Shown piece by piece: positions 23,658 to 32,793 of a DNA stretch of 64,000 bases. How positions within the stretch are numbered: position 1 is the stretch's first letter; each line of letters opens with the position of its first letter. The notes under the pieces are model-generated. The model searched no databases. It saw only the letters and a list, made by a program, of their open reading frames with translations, and was not told the origin of the DNA. A program made the translations under genes and the position numbers. Source of the DNA: JAVBRA01 sp031548435 (GTDB lineage: Bacteria; Bacteroidota; Bacteroidia; Bacteroidales; Rikenellaceae); contig JAVBRA010000003.1 in the NCBI GenBank assembly GCA_031548435.1, positions 1 to 64,000 of the forward strand, in the 5' to 3' direction.

Positions 23658-25841
23658 CTACTCGTGCCTGCTGATTTCTCGGGTGTGGAAGTCGTATCCG
23701 CCCACCATCTCGAAGTCGATGATCTTGCGGCGCAGGTCGGCCCGCTGCATCCGGATGCGCACGCCGTCGCCCAGGGTGTAGACGCGGCCGCTCACACGCC
23801 CTCGGATGCAGTAGTTCTCCTCGTCGAAATAGTAGTAATCATCGCGCATGTCGCGCAGCGACACCATCCCCTCGATTTTGGTGTCGGTCAGCTCGACGTA
23901 GATGCCCCAGTCGGTGACGCCCGAGATGAAGCCGTCGAATTCCTGCCCGATCTTGTCCGACATATACTCGACCATCTTGTACTTGATCGAGGCGCGTTCG
24001 GCCTCCGAGGCTTTCTGTTCCATGGCCGACGAATGGTCGCACTCCTGTTCGTAAAAGTCCTTGTCTTCCGACCGGCCCCCGGCCAGGTAGTGGGCCAGCA
24101 GGCGGTGCACCATCATGTCAGGGAAGCGGCGGATGGGCGAGGTGAAGTGGGTGTAGTAGTCGAACGCCAGCCCGTAATGCCCGATGTTGTTGGTCGAGTA
24201 GACGGCCTTGGCCATTGAACGGATGGCCAGCGTGGAGATCAGGTTCTCTTCCTTCTTGCCGGCGATCTGCTTGAGCAGCTTGTTGAGCTCACGCGCCAGC
24301 GCCCGGTCGGAGTCGGACTTGATCGAGTAGCCGAACTTTCCTATAAATTGGCGGAATTCCGTGAATTTATCCGGTTTGGGCACATCGTGGATACGGTAGA
24401 CGAACGTACGCTCCTTGCTTCTGCCTTCGCGTTTGCGGCCAACGAACTCCGCCACGCGGCGGTTGGCCAGCAACATGAACTCCTCGATCAACTGGTTCGA
24501 CTCTTTCATCACCTTGAAGTAGACGCGCAGGGGTTTGCCGTTTTCGTCGATGTCGAATTTGGCTTCGTCGCGCTCGAAAGCGATCGAGCCGTGGCGGAAC
24601 CGTTCGGCCCGCAACTGCTGCGCCAGACGATTCAGGGTCAGCACCTCCTCCTTGAAGTCGCCCGCACCCGTCTCGATGATCTGCTGTGCTTCCTCGTAAG
24701 TAAAGCGGCGGTCGGAAAGGATCACCGTGCGGCCGAACCATTCGTTGAGCACTTTCGACTGGTCGTCTATTTCAAACACCGCCGAAAAGCACAGTTTCTC
24801 CTCGTGGGGGCGTAGCGAGCAAAGCCCGTTCGACAGCCGTTCGGGCAGCATCGGCACGGTGCGGTCGACCAGATAGACCGATGTGGCGCGGCTCTCGGCT
24901 TCGGTGTCCACGATGTCGCCGGGATGCACGTAGTGTGTCACATCGGCGATGTGTACGCCCACTTCCCATACGCCCTCGCGCAACTTTCTGACCGACAGCG
25001 CGTCGTCGAAGTCCTTGGCGTCGGCCGGGTCGATGGTGAAGGTGGTGATGCCGCGGAAATCCCTGCGCTCGGCATAGTCGGCGGCGGCAATGGCGCCGGA
25101 GATGGCGTCGGCCGCCTGCTCCACCTCCTTGTTGAAGTGGTAGGGCAACCCGAACTCGGCCAGGATGGCGTGCATCTCGGCGTTGTTGTCCCCCTCCCTG
25201 CCGAACACCTGCTCGATTTTCCCGGACGGGTTCTTGATGCCCGCCGGCCAGTCGGTGATGCTCACCAGCACCTTGTCACCATCGGCGGCGGCGTTGAGGT
25301 CTTTGCCGGCAATGAACACGTCGTTGGGCATGCGGCGGCTGTCCACCCGCACGAAGGCGAAATTTTTGGACATCTCCACCACCCCCACGTATTTTTTCTG
25401 CGACCGTTCGGTGATGCGGATGATCTCACCCTCGTAACCGCGCTTTTTCTTACGCTTGACAACGATCTTCACCTTGTCGCCGTCAAGCACGTTGACGTTG
25501 GTGAACGGGATGTAAACATCGTCGTCCAGGTGGTCTGCCTTGACAAAGATGTGTCCCGAGGCGGTCATGTCCACCACCCCGTCGATCATCTGGTCGTCGG
25601 CGATCTTCATCCGGTAGCGGCCGGGGCCGTCCTCCCCGATGAAATGTTCCTCAAGCAGGTTGTCCATCACGTCGCGGAACGTTTCGCGGTCCACGCCGTT
25701 GCGCTTGTCCACTGTCTTGAACAGTTCCTTGCCCCCGAACACTTTCATGGGGTTGGCGACGAATATGTTTTTTACAAGGTTCTCCAGCGACAGATAGTCG
25801 AGGATCTCCCTGCGGCGTCCTTTTCTGTTTTGTTTTCCCAT
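23658..25841 (-). CDS. rnr: Ribonuclease R
   Basis: Processive 3'-5' exoribonuclease that degrades structured RNA and works with SmpB/tmRNA in other bacteria. The 727-residue protein has an N-terminal helix-turn-helix-like part, cold-shock-type OB domains (about residues 75-210), the RNB catalytic domain with DPADAKDFDDAL (Asp271, Asp274, Asp277, Asp279, Asp280) and HYGLAFDYYTHFTSPIRR, and a C-terminal S1 domain. The basic N-terminus MGKQNRKGRRREIL fits the start at 25841. It stands alone, with a long repeat-containing gap upstream. Confidence 0.95.
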   Translation of the reverse strand: MGKQNRKGRRREILDYLSLENLVKNIFVANPMKVFGGKELFKTVDKRNGVDRETFRDVMDNLLEEHFIGEDGPGRYRMKIADDQMIDGVVDMTASGHIFVKADHLDDDVYIPFTNVNVLDGDKVKIVVKRKKKRGYEGEIIRITERSQKKYVGVVEMSKNFAFVRVDSRRMPNDVFIAGKDLNAAADGDKVLVSITDWPAGIKNPSGKIEQVFGREGDNNAEMHAILAEFGLPYHFNKEVEQAADAISGAIAAADYAERRDFRGITTFTIDPADAKDFDDALSVRKLREGVWEVGVHIADVTHYVHPGDIVDTEAESRATSVYLVDRTVPMLPERLSNGLCSLRPHEEKLCFSAVFEIDDQSKVLNEWFGRTVILSDRRFTYEEAQQIIETGAGDFKEEVLTLNRLAQQLRAERFRHGSIAFERDEAKFDIDENGKPLRVYFKVMKESNQLIEEFMLLANRRVAEFVGRKREGRSKERTFVYRIHDVPKPDKFTEFRQFIGKFGYSIKSDSDRALARELNKLLKQIAGKKEENLISTLAIRSMAKAVYSTNNIGHYGLAFDYYTHFTSPIRRFPDMMVHRLLAHYLAGGRSEDKDFYEQECDHSSAMEQKASEAERASIKYKMVEYMSDKIGQEFDGFISGVTDWGIYVELTDTKIEGMVSLRDMRDDYYYFDEENYCIRGRVSGRVYTLGDGVRIRMQRADLRRKIIDFEMVGGYDFHTREISRHE

Positions 25842-25889
25842 TGTTTATGGTTTTTGTGTTAATTTCTTGTTTATGTGATGAAAAACGAT

Positions 25890-26290
25890 GGTCTCATTTC
25901 GCCTGCCGGCGCGGCCATCCTTTTTGTCATTGCCCAAAAAGGATGCAAAAAGGCTACGGGAGCCACAGGCTCATTTGTTATCGGGAAGCACACCACACTC
26001 AGAAATGTTTGTGAGCGAAAAAAGGTTGTTGCTCAAAAACACCCGGTGGGTGCGCTGAAAGTTCCCGGTCAGTTGCTAAAACGCCGGACTCCTCCCTTTT
26101 AGCCGCTTCACTTCGTTACGCGTCTAACGGTCGTCAAACAACGCGGCGTTTCTTTACGCACCCGTCCGGAAACCTTCCCCTGCGGGCCGCGAAATTTCAT
26201 ATGGCCCGGGATTGAGCGCTCGGCCGCGCTCATCGGGCATGTGCACCTGAAAGTGATTAAGAAAATCCATCGTTTTTGTGCGACAACGAA
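25890..26290 (+). repeat. Dispersed intergenic repeat, copy 3 (longest)
   Basis: This occupies most of the 594-base gap between rnr and lpxI. Modules in order are GCCTGCCGGC...CCTTTTTGTCATTGC (25901), GCTACGGGAGCCACAGGCTC (25953), GGTTGTTGCTCAAAAACACC (26024), then, after about 100 inserted bases, GGGCCGCGAAATTTCATATG (26180), GAGCGCTCGGCCGCGCTCAT and GATTAAGAAAATCC. The same modules in the same order appear inverted at 32418-32790. The forward frame encodes ILFVIAQK, KKATGATGSFVIG and LRNVCERKKVV. The remaining gap (26291-26435) has imperfect CCGGAAT-type palindromes and no gene. Confidence 0.8.
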
Positions 26291-26435
26291 CTCCGGTGTG
26301 TCATTCCCTCATCGCGTCCCGGAATGACAGGCCGAAGATCCGGAGGCGGGAAAATCCGGAAATCCCGGAACGACGATCAAAGATGCTCGGGTCGAATCCG
26401 AAAATAACAGCCCGCTCCCGCCGGTTAACGCGGCA

Positions 26436-27266
26436 TCACTTGACTTCCATGCCAACAATGAAAATCCCGAGGCTGTCGGCATAGTCGATGGTATCCTGGC
26501 ACTCGATGACCAGAATGCCGCCTGCCTCGACGGCGATGCCCCCGATGCCGCACTCTTTCAGCTTGTCGATGGTGCGTATGCCGATGGCGGGCATGTCGGT
26601 GCGGGTGTCCTGCCCCGGCTTTTTGATCTTGACCATCACCGGCGCCTTGCCTTTCTTGCGGACGGCGGCGGCGCGTTCGAGCATCATGTCGGTGCCCTCG
26701 GCCGCTTCGACCGCCAGCACCATCCCCTCCTGCACCACCACGGCCTGGCCCACATCCACCGACCCGAGGGCTTTGGCCACCTCGATGCCGCGGTAGATGT
26801 CGTCCATATCGTCTTTCGAAGGCTTCACCTTGCCGTAAACCCCTTCGTAGTACATCATTTCGGGCGCCACCTCCTCGATGCCGCGTATCCGGAATCCCCG
26901 GTCGTTCATCTCGTCGATCACGAACCGAAACAGCCCGTCGTCGCCCAGCTTCTTGATGTGGAACGCCAGCTTGGTGACGATTTTGATCCCTTCCCAATCC
27001 GGAATCAGTTCCTTGAGCGAGGGGCGTTTGATGCCGCCCGCCATCACGATATCCATCGCCCCGTTCTCACGGAAGAACTTCAGGATCTTTCCCACCTCGG
27101 CCATGCGGGCCATGATGTGCGGCACATCGGCATAATCCTCCTCGCGGGCAAAGGGCACCAGCCCGGCCACAAACACTTCCACTCCACGCTCCCGGCACCG
27201 CTTGATGATGTGCAGGGGCATCACGCCGTTGCCGGCAACCAACGCCACTTTTTTGATCTCGTCCAT
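26436..27266 (-). CDS. lpxI: UDP-2,3-diacylglucosamine diphosphatase LpxI
   Basis: Fourth step of lipid A synthesis: hydrolysis of UDP-2,3-diacylglucosamine to lipid X and UMP. The 276-residue protein matches the LpxI (DUF1009) family throughout: ALVAGNGVMPLHI at the N-terminus, VMAGGIKRPSLKELIPDW, the DDGLFR segment, VVVQEGMVLAVEAAEGTD and the C-terminal GPAIGI-like MPAIGIRTIDKL. LpxI replaces LpxH in many bacteria. It is monocistronic here, with its own promoter 20 bases upstream. Confidence 0.93.
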   Translation of the reverse strand: MDEIKKVALVAGNGVMPLHIIKRCRERGVEVFVAGLVPFAREEDYADVPHIMARMAEVGKILKFFRENGAMDIVMAGGIKRPSLKELIPDWEGIKIVTKLAFHIKKLGDDGLFRFVIDEMNDRGFRIRGIEEVAPEMMYYEGVYGKVKPSKDDMDDIYRGIEVAKALGSVDVGQAVVVQEGMVLAVEAAEGTDMMLERAAAVRKKGKAPVMVKIKKPGQDTRTDMPAIGIRTIDKLKECGIGGIAVEAGGILVIECQDTIDYADSLGIFIVGMEVK

Positions 27267-27286
27267 AATCGATTGGGTTTAGAGCA

Positions 27287-27294
27287 CAAATGTA
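27287..27294 (-). promoter_or_regulatory. Predicted -7 element for lpxI
   Basis: CAAATGTA reads TACATTTG on the minus strand, an exact match 21 bases before the lpxI start. Confidence 0.55.
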
Positions 27295-27346
27295 GGGGTT
27301 TTCGAACAAAATGATGCGGATCGGCCTCTGTTTTTGGATTTTGGAT

Positions 27347-27354
27347 TAACTTCG
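27347..27354 (+). promoter_or_regulatory. Possible -7 element for the DUF418 gene
   Basis: TAACTTCG is a one-base variant of TAnnTTTG, 17 bases before the chosen ATG. If real, transcription starts after the upstream GTG at 27354, which excludes that GTG as the start codon. Confidence 0.35.
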
Positions 27355-27371
27355 TGATCGTAAAATTCCCC

Positions 27372-28541
27372 ATGACCGAACCGATGACAATCCCAACAAA
27401 AACACCCCGCCTCGAAGCGGTCGATGCCCTCCGCGGGTTCGCCATAATGGCTATCTTACTCGTACACAGCCTTGAACATTTCATTTACCCGGTTTACCCC
27501 GAGAACCCCGGTTCGCTCGACCAGGGCATTCTCACCGTCACTTTTTCTCTCTTTGCCGGCAAGGCGTACGCCATCTTCGCCCTGTTGTTCGGTTTCACGT
27601 TCTATGTGCAGTATGTCAACCAGCAGATGAAAGGACGCGACTTCGGGCCGCGTTTCCTGTGGAGGCTGTTGCTGCTGGCGGGCCTGGCCACGCTCAACGC
27701 GGCGTTCTTTCCCGGGGGCGATGTGCTGTTGCTGTTCGCCGTGGTGGGCATTGTGCTGTTTGTGGTGCGCAAATGGAGCGACAAGGCGGTATTGGCGGTG
27801 GCCGTCGTTTGCCTTTTGCAGCCGGTGGAGTGGTATCAGGCCATCGCCTCCCGCATTGCTCCGTCGTATAAGCTGCCCCTTTGGAATGTGGGCGATATGT
27901 ACGGCCAACTCAAGGCCTCGACGGCCAGCGGCGACTGGGGCGATTTTCTGCGCAACAACATCACCCTGGGCCAGAAGGCCAGCCTGCTGTGGGCGGTGAA
28001 CGCCGGACGGTTCATGCAGACGGCCGGGCTGTTTATGCTGGGAATGCTGGCCGGACGCAGGCAACTGTTCGCGGCCACCGAAGCCAGCGGACGGTTCTGG
28101 GTCAAGACATTGATCGTGTGCGCGGTGTTGTTCTGCCCGCTCTACCAGCTGAACGAGGCGGTGTCGGCGGGCGCGGCTGCGCAAACGGCGGGGGTGATTC
28201 TGGATATGTGGCAAAAGCTGGCGTTCACGGGCGTGCTTGCGGCCTCGTTCATGCTGCTGTACCGATCGGCGGCCTTCCGGGAGCTGACCTCGGGGTTGCG
28301 CCTGTACGGACGCATGAGCCTGAGCAACTACATCGGCCAATCGGTGGCCGGGGCGCTGATCTATTTCCCCATCGGGCTGAACCTGGCGCCTTATTGCGGA
28401 TACGCGCTCAGTTTCCTTATCGGCGTTGCGCTCTTTTTCCTGCAACTGGCCCTCTGCAAGTGGTGGCTGAAAAAGCACCGGCAGGGGCCGCTCGAATGGT
28501 TGTGGCACAAACTGACCTGGATCGATACAAAGCGGAAGTAG
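27372..28541 (+). CDS. DUF418 family membrane protein
   Basis: An inner-membrane protein of about 389 residues with roughly ten hydrophobic segments. The N-terminus carries RLEAVDALRGFAIMAILLVH, the family opening also seen in acyltransferase-like membrane proteins, and the C-terminal DUF418 part contains YGRMSLSNYIGQS. Its function is not established. I chose ATG 27372 over the GTG at 27354; ATG 27384 is also possible. It is divergent from lpxI, with about 105 bases between the starts. Confidence 0.85.
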   Translation: MTEPMTIPTKTPRLEAVDALRGFAIMAILLVHSLEHFIYPVYPENPGSLDQGILTVTFSLFAGKAYAIFALLFGFTFYVQYVNQQMKGRDFGPRFLWRLLLLAGLATLNAAFFPGGDVLLLFAVVGIVLFVVRKWSDKAVLAVAVVCLLQPVEWYQAIASRIAPSYKLPLWNVGDMYGQLKASTASGDWGDFLRNNITLGQKASLLWAVNAGRFMQTAGLFMLGMLAGRRQLFAATEASGRFWVKTLIVCAVLFCPLYQLNEAVSAGAAAQTAGVILDMWQKLAFTGVLAASFMLLYRSAAFRELTSGLRLYGRMSLSNYIGQSVAGALIYFPIGLNLAPYCGYALSFLIGVALFFLQLALCKWWLKKHRQGPLEWLWHKLTWIDTKRK

Positions 28542-28626
28542 CGCCTTGCTGCGGATTTCCATGCGCCCGAACGCCCGGCCGCGTGCCGATTTTACGCAGG
28601 TTGTAGGTTAATCCGATAAAAAAGCG

Positions 28627-28634
28627 GATATTTG
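28627..28634 (+). promoter_or_regulatory. Possible -7 element for ychF
   Basis: GATATTTG differs from TAnnTTTG at the first base only and lies 25 bases before the start. Confidence 0.35.
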
Positions 28635-28658
28635 CACCTCAATAAAAACGCTTTAAGA

Positions 28659-29756
28659 ATGGCATTGCAATGCGGAATCGTCGGCCTGCCGAACGTGGGC
28701 AAGTCGACCCTTTTCAACTGTTTATCGAACGCCAAGGCCCAGGCGGCCAACTTCCCGTTCTGCACCATCGAGCCGAACGTGGGGGTGATCACCGTGCCGG
28801 ACGAACGGCTCATTAAACTGGCCGGCATCGACAACCCGAAAAAAATAGTCCCCACCACCATCGAAATCGTCGACATCGCCGGGCTGGTGAAAGGGGCGTC
28901 CAAGGGCGAGGGCCTGGGAAACAAATTCCTGGGCAACATCCGTGAAACGGACGCCATCATCCACGTGCTGCGCTGCTTCGACAACGGCAACATCACCCAC
29001 GTCGACGGATCGATCGACCCCGTGCGCGACAAGGAGATCATCGACGCCGAACTGCAACTCAAAGACCTCGAAACGGTTGAGGGCCGCATCGGAAAGGTGC
29101 AAAAACAGGCGCAGTCGGGCGACAAGGCCGCCAAACGCATCCACGACCTGCTGCTGCAATACAAAGGCGTGCTGGAACAGGGCAAAAGCGCCCGCGTGGT
29201 GGAGCTCGACAAAGAAGATCAAAAATTATTGCGCGACCTGCACTTATTGACCGACAAACCCGTTCTATATGTATGCAACGTCGACGAGGCGAGCGCCGTC
29301 AACGGCAATGCCTACGTCGAAGCCGTACGCCGGGCGACCGCGGACGAAAATGCGGAGATCCTGGTGGTGGCCGCCGCCACCGAGTCCGAGATCGCCGAGC
29401 TGGAAGCCTATGAAGAGCGGCAGATGTTCCTCGAAGAGATCGGCCTGAACGAGTCGGGCGTGGCGCGCCTGATCAAGGCGGCATACAAATTGCTCGACCT
29501 GCAAACATACTTCACCACCGGCCCGCAGGAGACCCACGCCTGGACTTTCAACAAAGGAACGAAAGCCCCCCAGGCCGCCGGCATCATCCACACCGACTTC
29601 GAACGCGGCTTTATCCGCGCCGAGGTCATCAAGTACTCGGACTACGTGGCGCTGGGATCGGAAGCCGCCTGCCGCGAAGCGGGAAAAATGTCGGTCGAAG
29701 GCAAGGATTATGTCGTTCAGGACGGCGACATCATGCATTTCCGGTTCAACGTTTGA
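28659..29756 (+). CDS. ychF: Redox-regulated ribosome-binding ATPase YchF
   Basis: Obg-family P-loop protein that prefers ATP and binds ribosomes. The 365 residues contain the Walker A GLPNVGKS (9-16), the switch region NVGVITVPDERL, DIAGLVKGASKGEGLGN, a helical coiled-coil insertion, and the C-terminal TGS domain with YFTTGPQETHAWTF and HTDFERGFIRAEV. The family's usual length is about 363. The start at 28659 gives MALQCGIVGLPNVGKST, and an upstream ATG at 28632 overlaps the promoter. Confidence 0.97.
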   Translation: MALQCGIVGLPNVGKSTLFNCLSNAKAQAANFPFCTIEPNVGVITVPDERLIKLAGIDNPKKIVPTTIEIVDIAGLVKGASKGEGLGNKFLGNIRETDAIIHVLRCFDNGNITHVDGSIDPVRDKEIIDAELQLKDLETVEGRIGKVQKQAQSGDKAAKRIHDLLLQYKGVLEQGKSARVVELDKEDQKLLRDLHLLTDKPVLYVCNVDEASAVNGNAYVEAVRRATADENAEILVVAAATESEIAELEAYEERQMFLEEIGLNESGVARLIKAAYKLLDLQTYFTTGPQETHAWTFNKGTKAPQAAGIIHTDFERGFIRAEVIKYSDYVALGSEAACREAGKMSVEGKDYVVQDGDIMHFRFNV

Positions 29757-29959
29757 TGTTCTGTTGAGACACAATCTGAACTTTCTGGAAAAAGTTCAAT
29801 CAAAAATTTTGTTTTTCGTGATCGGATGCACGTCACCGAACCGACCTGTTCGGAAAGCGGTGCGAAGTCAGTCGCGAGATACGGAGCATTTCCCAAAAGT
29901 TTTTGGTTAAGCCTCTTTCGGAAAGCTTGGAATATTTAACCCATTAAAACAAAAAAGCG

Positions 29960-30694
29960 ATGAAAAAAACGTATTTTCTGTCTGCGGCCATTGTGATCGG
30001 TGTGCTGCTGGGTACGCTGATGCTGACCAACGCGTACAAGAACCGTTATTCGTACCAGAACACCATTGCCGTGACGGGGCTGGGCGAGGAGGAGTTTACC
30101 TCGGATATCATCGCGGCCGACTTCTCCCTGTGGCAGGAGAACCTGGATATGAAAGAGGCGGCCCAGAACCTCGAAAAAGACCGCGAGGCGGTGAAGAAAT
30201 ACCTCGAATCGAAGGGAGTGAACAGCGATGAGGTGATTTTCAAGGCCATCAGCATTTTGCAGCAGCACGATCCGGTGTACAGCGCCGACGGCCGTTATAT
30301 AGGGTCAAAGTTCAAAGGGTACCGGCTGAGCCAGCAGATCCACATCGAATCGAAAGAGGTGGAGAAGATCGAGGTGGTGTCGCGCCAGATCACCGACCTG
30401 ATATCGAGCGGCATCCGGCTCGAATCGACCCCGCCGTGCTATTACTACTCCAAGCTGGCCGACCTGAAGCTGACGCTGGTGTCAAAAGCCACGCAGGACG
30501 CCCGTGAACGCGCCGAGAAGATCGCCGCTGAAGCGGGGGCCAAAACCGGCAAACTCAAAAACGCCAAGATGGGCGTGATCCAGATCACGGCCCCCAATTC
30601 GAACGAGGACTATTCGTGGGGAGGGTCGTACAACACCTCGTCGAAGGTGAAAATGGCCACCATCACCATGCGGCTCGAATATTCGATCCGGTAG
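29960..30694 (+). CDS. SIMPL domain-containing exported protein
   Basis: A 244-residue protein with an N-terminal membrane anchor or signal (about residues 5-24) and a SIMPL (DUF541/YggE-like) domain: NTIAVTGLGEEEF at the start, KYLESKGVNSDEV, the YRLSQQIHIESKEVEKI strand region and an Ala-rich helix DARERAEKIAAEAGAKTGKL. The family forms oligomeric periplasmic proteins of unclear role. The 203-base gap before it and the 132-base gap after it contain nothing recognised. Confidence 0.88.
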   Translation: MKKTYFLSAAIVIGVLLGTLMLTNAYKNRYSYQNTIAVTGLGEEEFTSDIIAADFSLWQENLDMKEAAQNLEKDREAVKKYLESKGVNSDEVIFKAISILQQHDPVYSADGRYIGSKFKGYRLSQQIHIESKEVEKIEVVSRQITDLISSGIRLESTPPCYYYSKLADLKLTLVSKATQDARERAEKIAAEAGAKTGKLKNAKMGVIQITAPNSNEDYSWGGSYNTSSKVKMATITMRLEYSIR

Positions 30695-30826
30695 CGACAT
30701 CCCTTTCCGGTTGCCGCCCCGAGCGCAGCGAAACGCGTAATGACGACGCTGTCTTTTTATAGTTATGACGCCCCCTCGTGCGCTCAGGATCACAACGAAA
30801 TGATAAAAAAATAAAAGAACCCGATC

Positions 30827-32365
30827 ATGACCGACCGCAAAGTAAGAGTGCGTTTCGCCCCCAGCCCCACCGGCCCCCTGCACATCGGGGGGGTGCGTAC
30901 CGCACTGTACAACTACCTGTTCGCCCGCAAGCGGGGCGGCGACTTTCTGCTGCGCATCGAAGACACTGACTCGGAACGCTTCGTTCCCGGGGCGGAAGAG
31001 TATATTGTCGAGGCACTTAACTGGTGCGGAATAAAGATCGACGAAGGCGTTTCCGTCGGAGGGCCGCACGCGCCCTACCGCCAGAGCGAACGCCGGGCCA
31101 TCTACCTCAAATACGCTCTGTCGCTGATCAATTCGGGCAATGCGTATTACGCGTTCGACACGCCCGGGGAGCTCGACGCCATCCGCGCGCAATACGAAGC
31201 GGAAGGAAAAATGTTCTCGTACAACCACCAGACGCGCAAGGGGCTGAAAAACTCGCTCAACATGAGCCGGGAGGAGCTGCACCGGCGGCTGGACGGCGGC
31301 GAGAAATGGGTGATCCGGTTCAAAATGCCCGAGGACGAAGAGATCCGCATGCAGGACATCATCCGCGAGTCGATCATCGTCAACAGCTCGACGCTCGACG
31401 ACAAGGTGCTTTACAAATCGGCCGACGAACTGCCCACCTACCACCTGGCCAACATCGTGGACGATTACCTGATGGAGGTCACCCACGTGATCCGCGGCGA
31501 GGAGTGGCTGCCGTCGTTGCCGCTGCACGTGCTGCTGTACAAAGCGTTGGGGTTCGCCGACAAAATGCCGCTGTTCGCCCACCTGCCGCTGCTGCTCAAG
31601 CCCACGGGCAAGGGCAAGCTCAGCAAGCGCGACGGCGACAAGATGGGATTTCCGGTGTTTCCGCTCCGGTGGCACTCGCCCGAGGGAGAGGTGTCGCGGG
31701 GCTACCGCGAGGACGGCTACTTCCCCGAGGCGTTCATCAACATGCTGGCGCTGCTGGGATGGAACCCCGGCACCGAGCAGGAGATCTTTTCGATGGACGA
31801 GCTGATCGAACAGTTCTCGCTCGACAAGGTGGGCAAGTCGGGTTCGCGCTTCGACCCCGAAAAAGCCAAGTGGTTCAATGCACAATACATGAAAACCTGT
31901 CCGGATGCCGAGTTGGCCGCGACCTATAAGCCCGTACTCGACGGCAAGGGGGTGTCTGCTCCCGACGCCACCGTTGAGCGCGTTTGCTCCCTGATAAAAG
32001 AACGGGCGACGTTCGTATCGGATTTCTGGAAATTGTCGTCTTACTTTTTCGTCGCTCCGGCGGAATACGACGAAAAGGCCGTCAAGAAATACTGGAAAGG
32101 CGACAATCCGGCCATCGTTGCCAAGCTGCGCAATGTGCTGGACGGCATCACGGATTTCAGCAAAGAGAACTGCGAACGCCTCGTGCACGACTGGATCGGA
32201 TCGAACGGCTACCCCATGGGGCAGGTGATGAATTCGTTCCGCCTGGCGGTGGTGGGAGCGAGCATGGGCCCGAGCATGTTCGAGATCACAGAGGTCATCG
32301 GAAAAGAGGAAACCGTTGCCCGGATAGATGCGGCGATCGAACGGTTGGCTGCAATCGCTGTCTGA
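30827..32365 (+). CDS. gltX: Glutamate--tRNA ligase
   Basis: Class I synthetase that charges tRNA-Glu. The 512-residue protein has RFAPSPTGPLHIGG (HIGH-type motif from His19), VIRGEEWLPSLP and the KMSKS-type motif KLSKR (264-268), followed by the helical anticodon-binding domain. The length and the non-discriminating/discriminating type cannot be settled from this alone. It is followed by a strong hairpin terminator, so it is a single-gene unit. Confidence 0.97.
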   Translation: MTDRKVRVRFAPSPTGPLHIGGVRTALYNYLFARKRGGDFLLRIEDTDSERFVPGAEEYIVEALNWCGIKIDEGVSVGGPHAPYRQSERRAIYLKYALSLINSGNAYYAFDTPGELDAIRAQYEAEGKMFSYNHQTRKGLKNSLNMSREELHRRLDGGEKWVIRFKMPEDEEIRMQDIIRESIIVNSSTLDDKVLYKSADELPTYHLANIVDDYLMEVTHVIRGEEWLPSLPLHVLLYKALGFADKMPLFAHLPLLLKPTGKGKLSKRDGDKMGFPVFPLRWHSPEGEVSRGYREDGYFPEAFINMLALLGWNPGTEQEIFSMDELIEQFSLDKVGKSGSRFDPEKAKWFNAQYMKTCPDAELAATYKPVLDGKGVSAPDATVERVCSLIKERATFVSDFWKLSSYFFVAPAEYDEKAVKKYWKGDNPAIVAKLRNVLDGITDFSKENCERLVHDWIGSNGYPMGQVMNSFRLAVVGASMGPSMFEITEVIGKEETVARIDAAIERLAAIAV

Positions 32366-32380
32366 TTGTCGATTTTCATA

Positions 32381-32417
32381 AAGAAAGCCCCGGGTTGACA
32401 TAACCCCGGGGCTTCTT
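32381..32417 (+). terminator. Terminator of gltX
   Basis: The stem AAGAAAGCCCCGGGTT / AACCCCGGGGCTTCTT, with one bulged base and a short loop, begins 16 bases after the gltX stop and is followed by TATTATT. Confidence 0.75.
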
Positions 32418-32790
32418 TATTATTGAAGGAATTTTCATTCCACTTTTCCTTGATGAAAAAGTGGGCAAAAACAGAGGCGCCGCATGCTCCCGAACGCGGT
32501 TAAGAAAATCCGCGAATTTCTTAATCCTGTTGGAGAACGTTTGCCAGATGAGCGCGGTCGAGCGCTCAGGTTTCGGGCCATATGAAATACCGCGGCCCGC
32601 AGAAGAAAGCTCCCGGTCAGTTGCGCACCCACCGGTTTTTTTGAGCAACAACCTTTTTTGTTTATAAATGTTCCGGAGTGAAACAAGGTATCCGATAACA
32701 AGAGAGCCTATGGCTCCCGTAGCCTTCTTGTTCCACTTTTGAGCAATGACAAAAAGGATGGCAAGCCGGCAGGCGAAATTAATGCATGGT
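32418..32790 (-). repeat. Dispersed intergenic repeat, copy 4 (inverted)
   Basis: It fills the 428-base gap between gltX and cysE. Read on the minus strand it has the modules of copy 3 in order: GCCTGCCGGC...CCTTTTTGTCATTGC, GCTACGGGAGCCATAGGCTC, GGTTGTTGCTCAAAAAAACC, GGGCCGCGGTATTTCATATG, GAGCGCTCGACCGCGCTCAT, GATTAAGAAATTC, and then the hairpin module also found in copy 1. It lacks the insertion of copy 3. The frame reads ILFVIAQK, KKATGAIGSLVIG, SLRNIYKQKRLLLKK. It runs up to the cysE stop. Confidence 0.8.
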
Positions 32791-32793
32791 TTT

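Noticed and set aside
25875..26102. A 75-codon open frame in repeat copy 3 as a real small gene
   Set aside because: The same peptide frame is interrupted or shortened in other copies and has no promoter; kept as a repeat with coding ancestry instead.
30695..30826. Gap before gltX as another copy of the dispersed repeat
   Set aside because: Only isolated short matches (GACGA, CCCCG) without module order.
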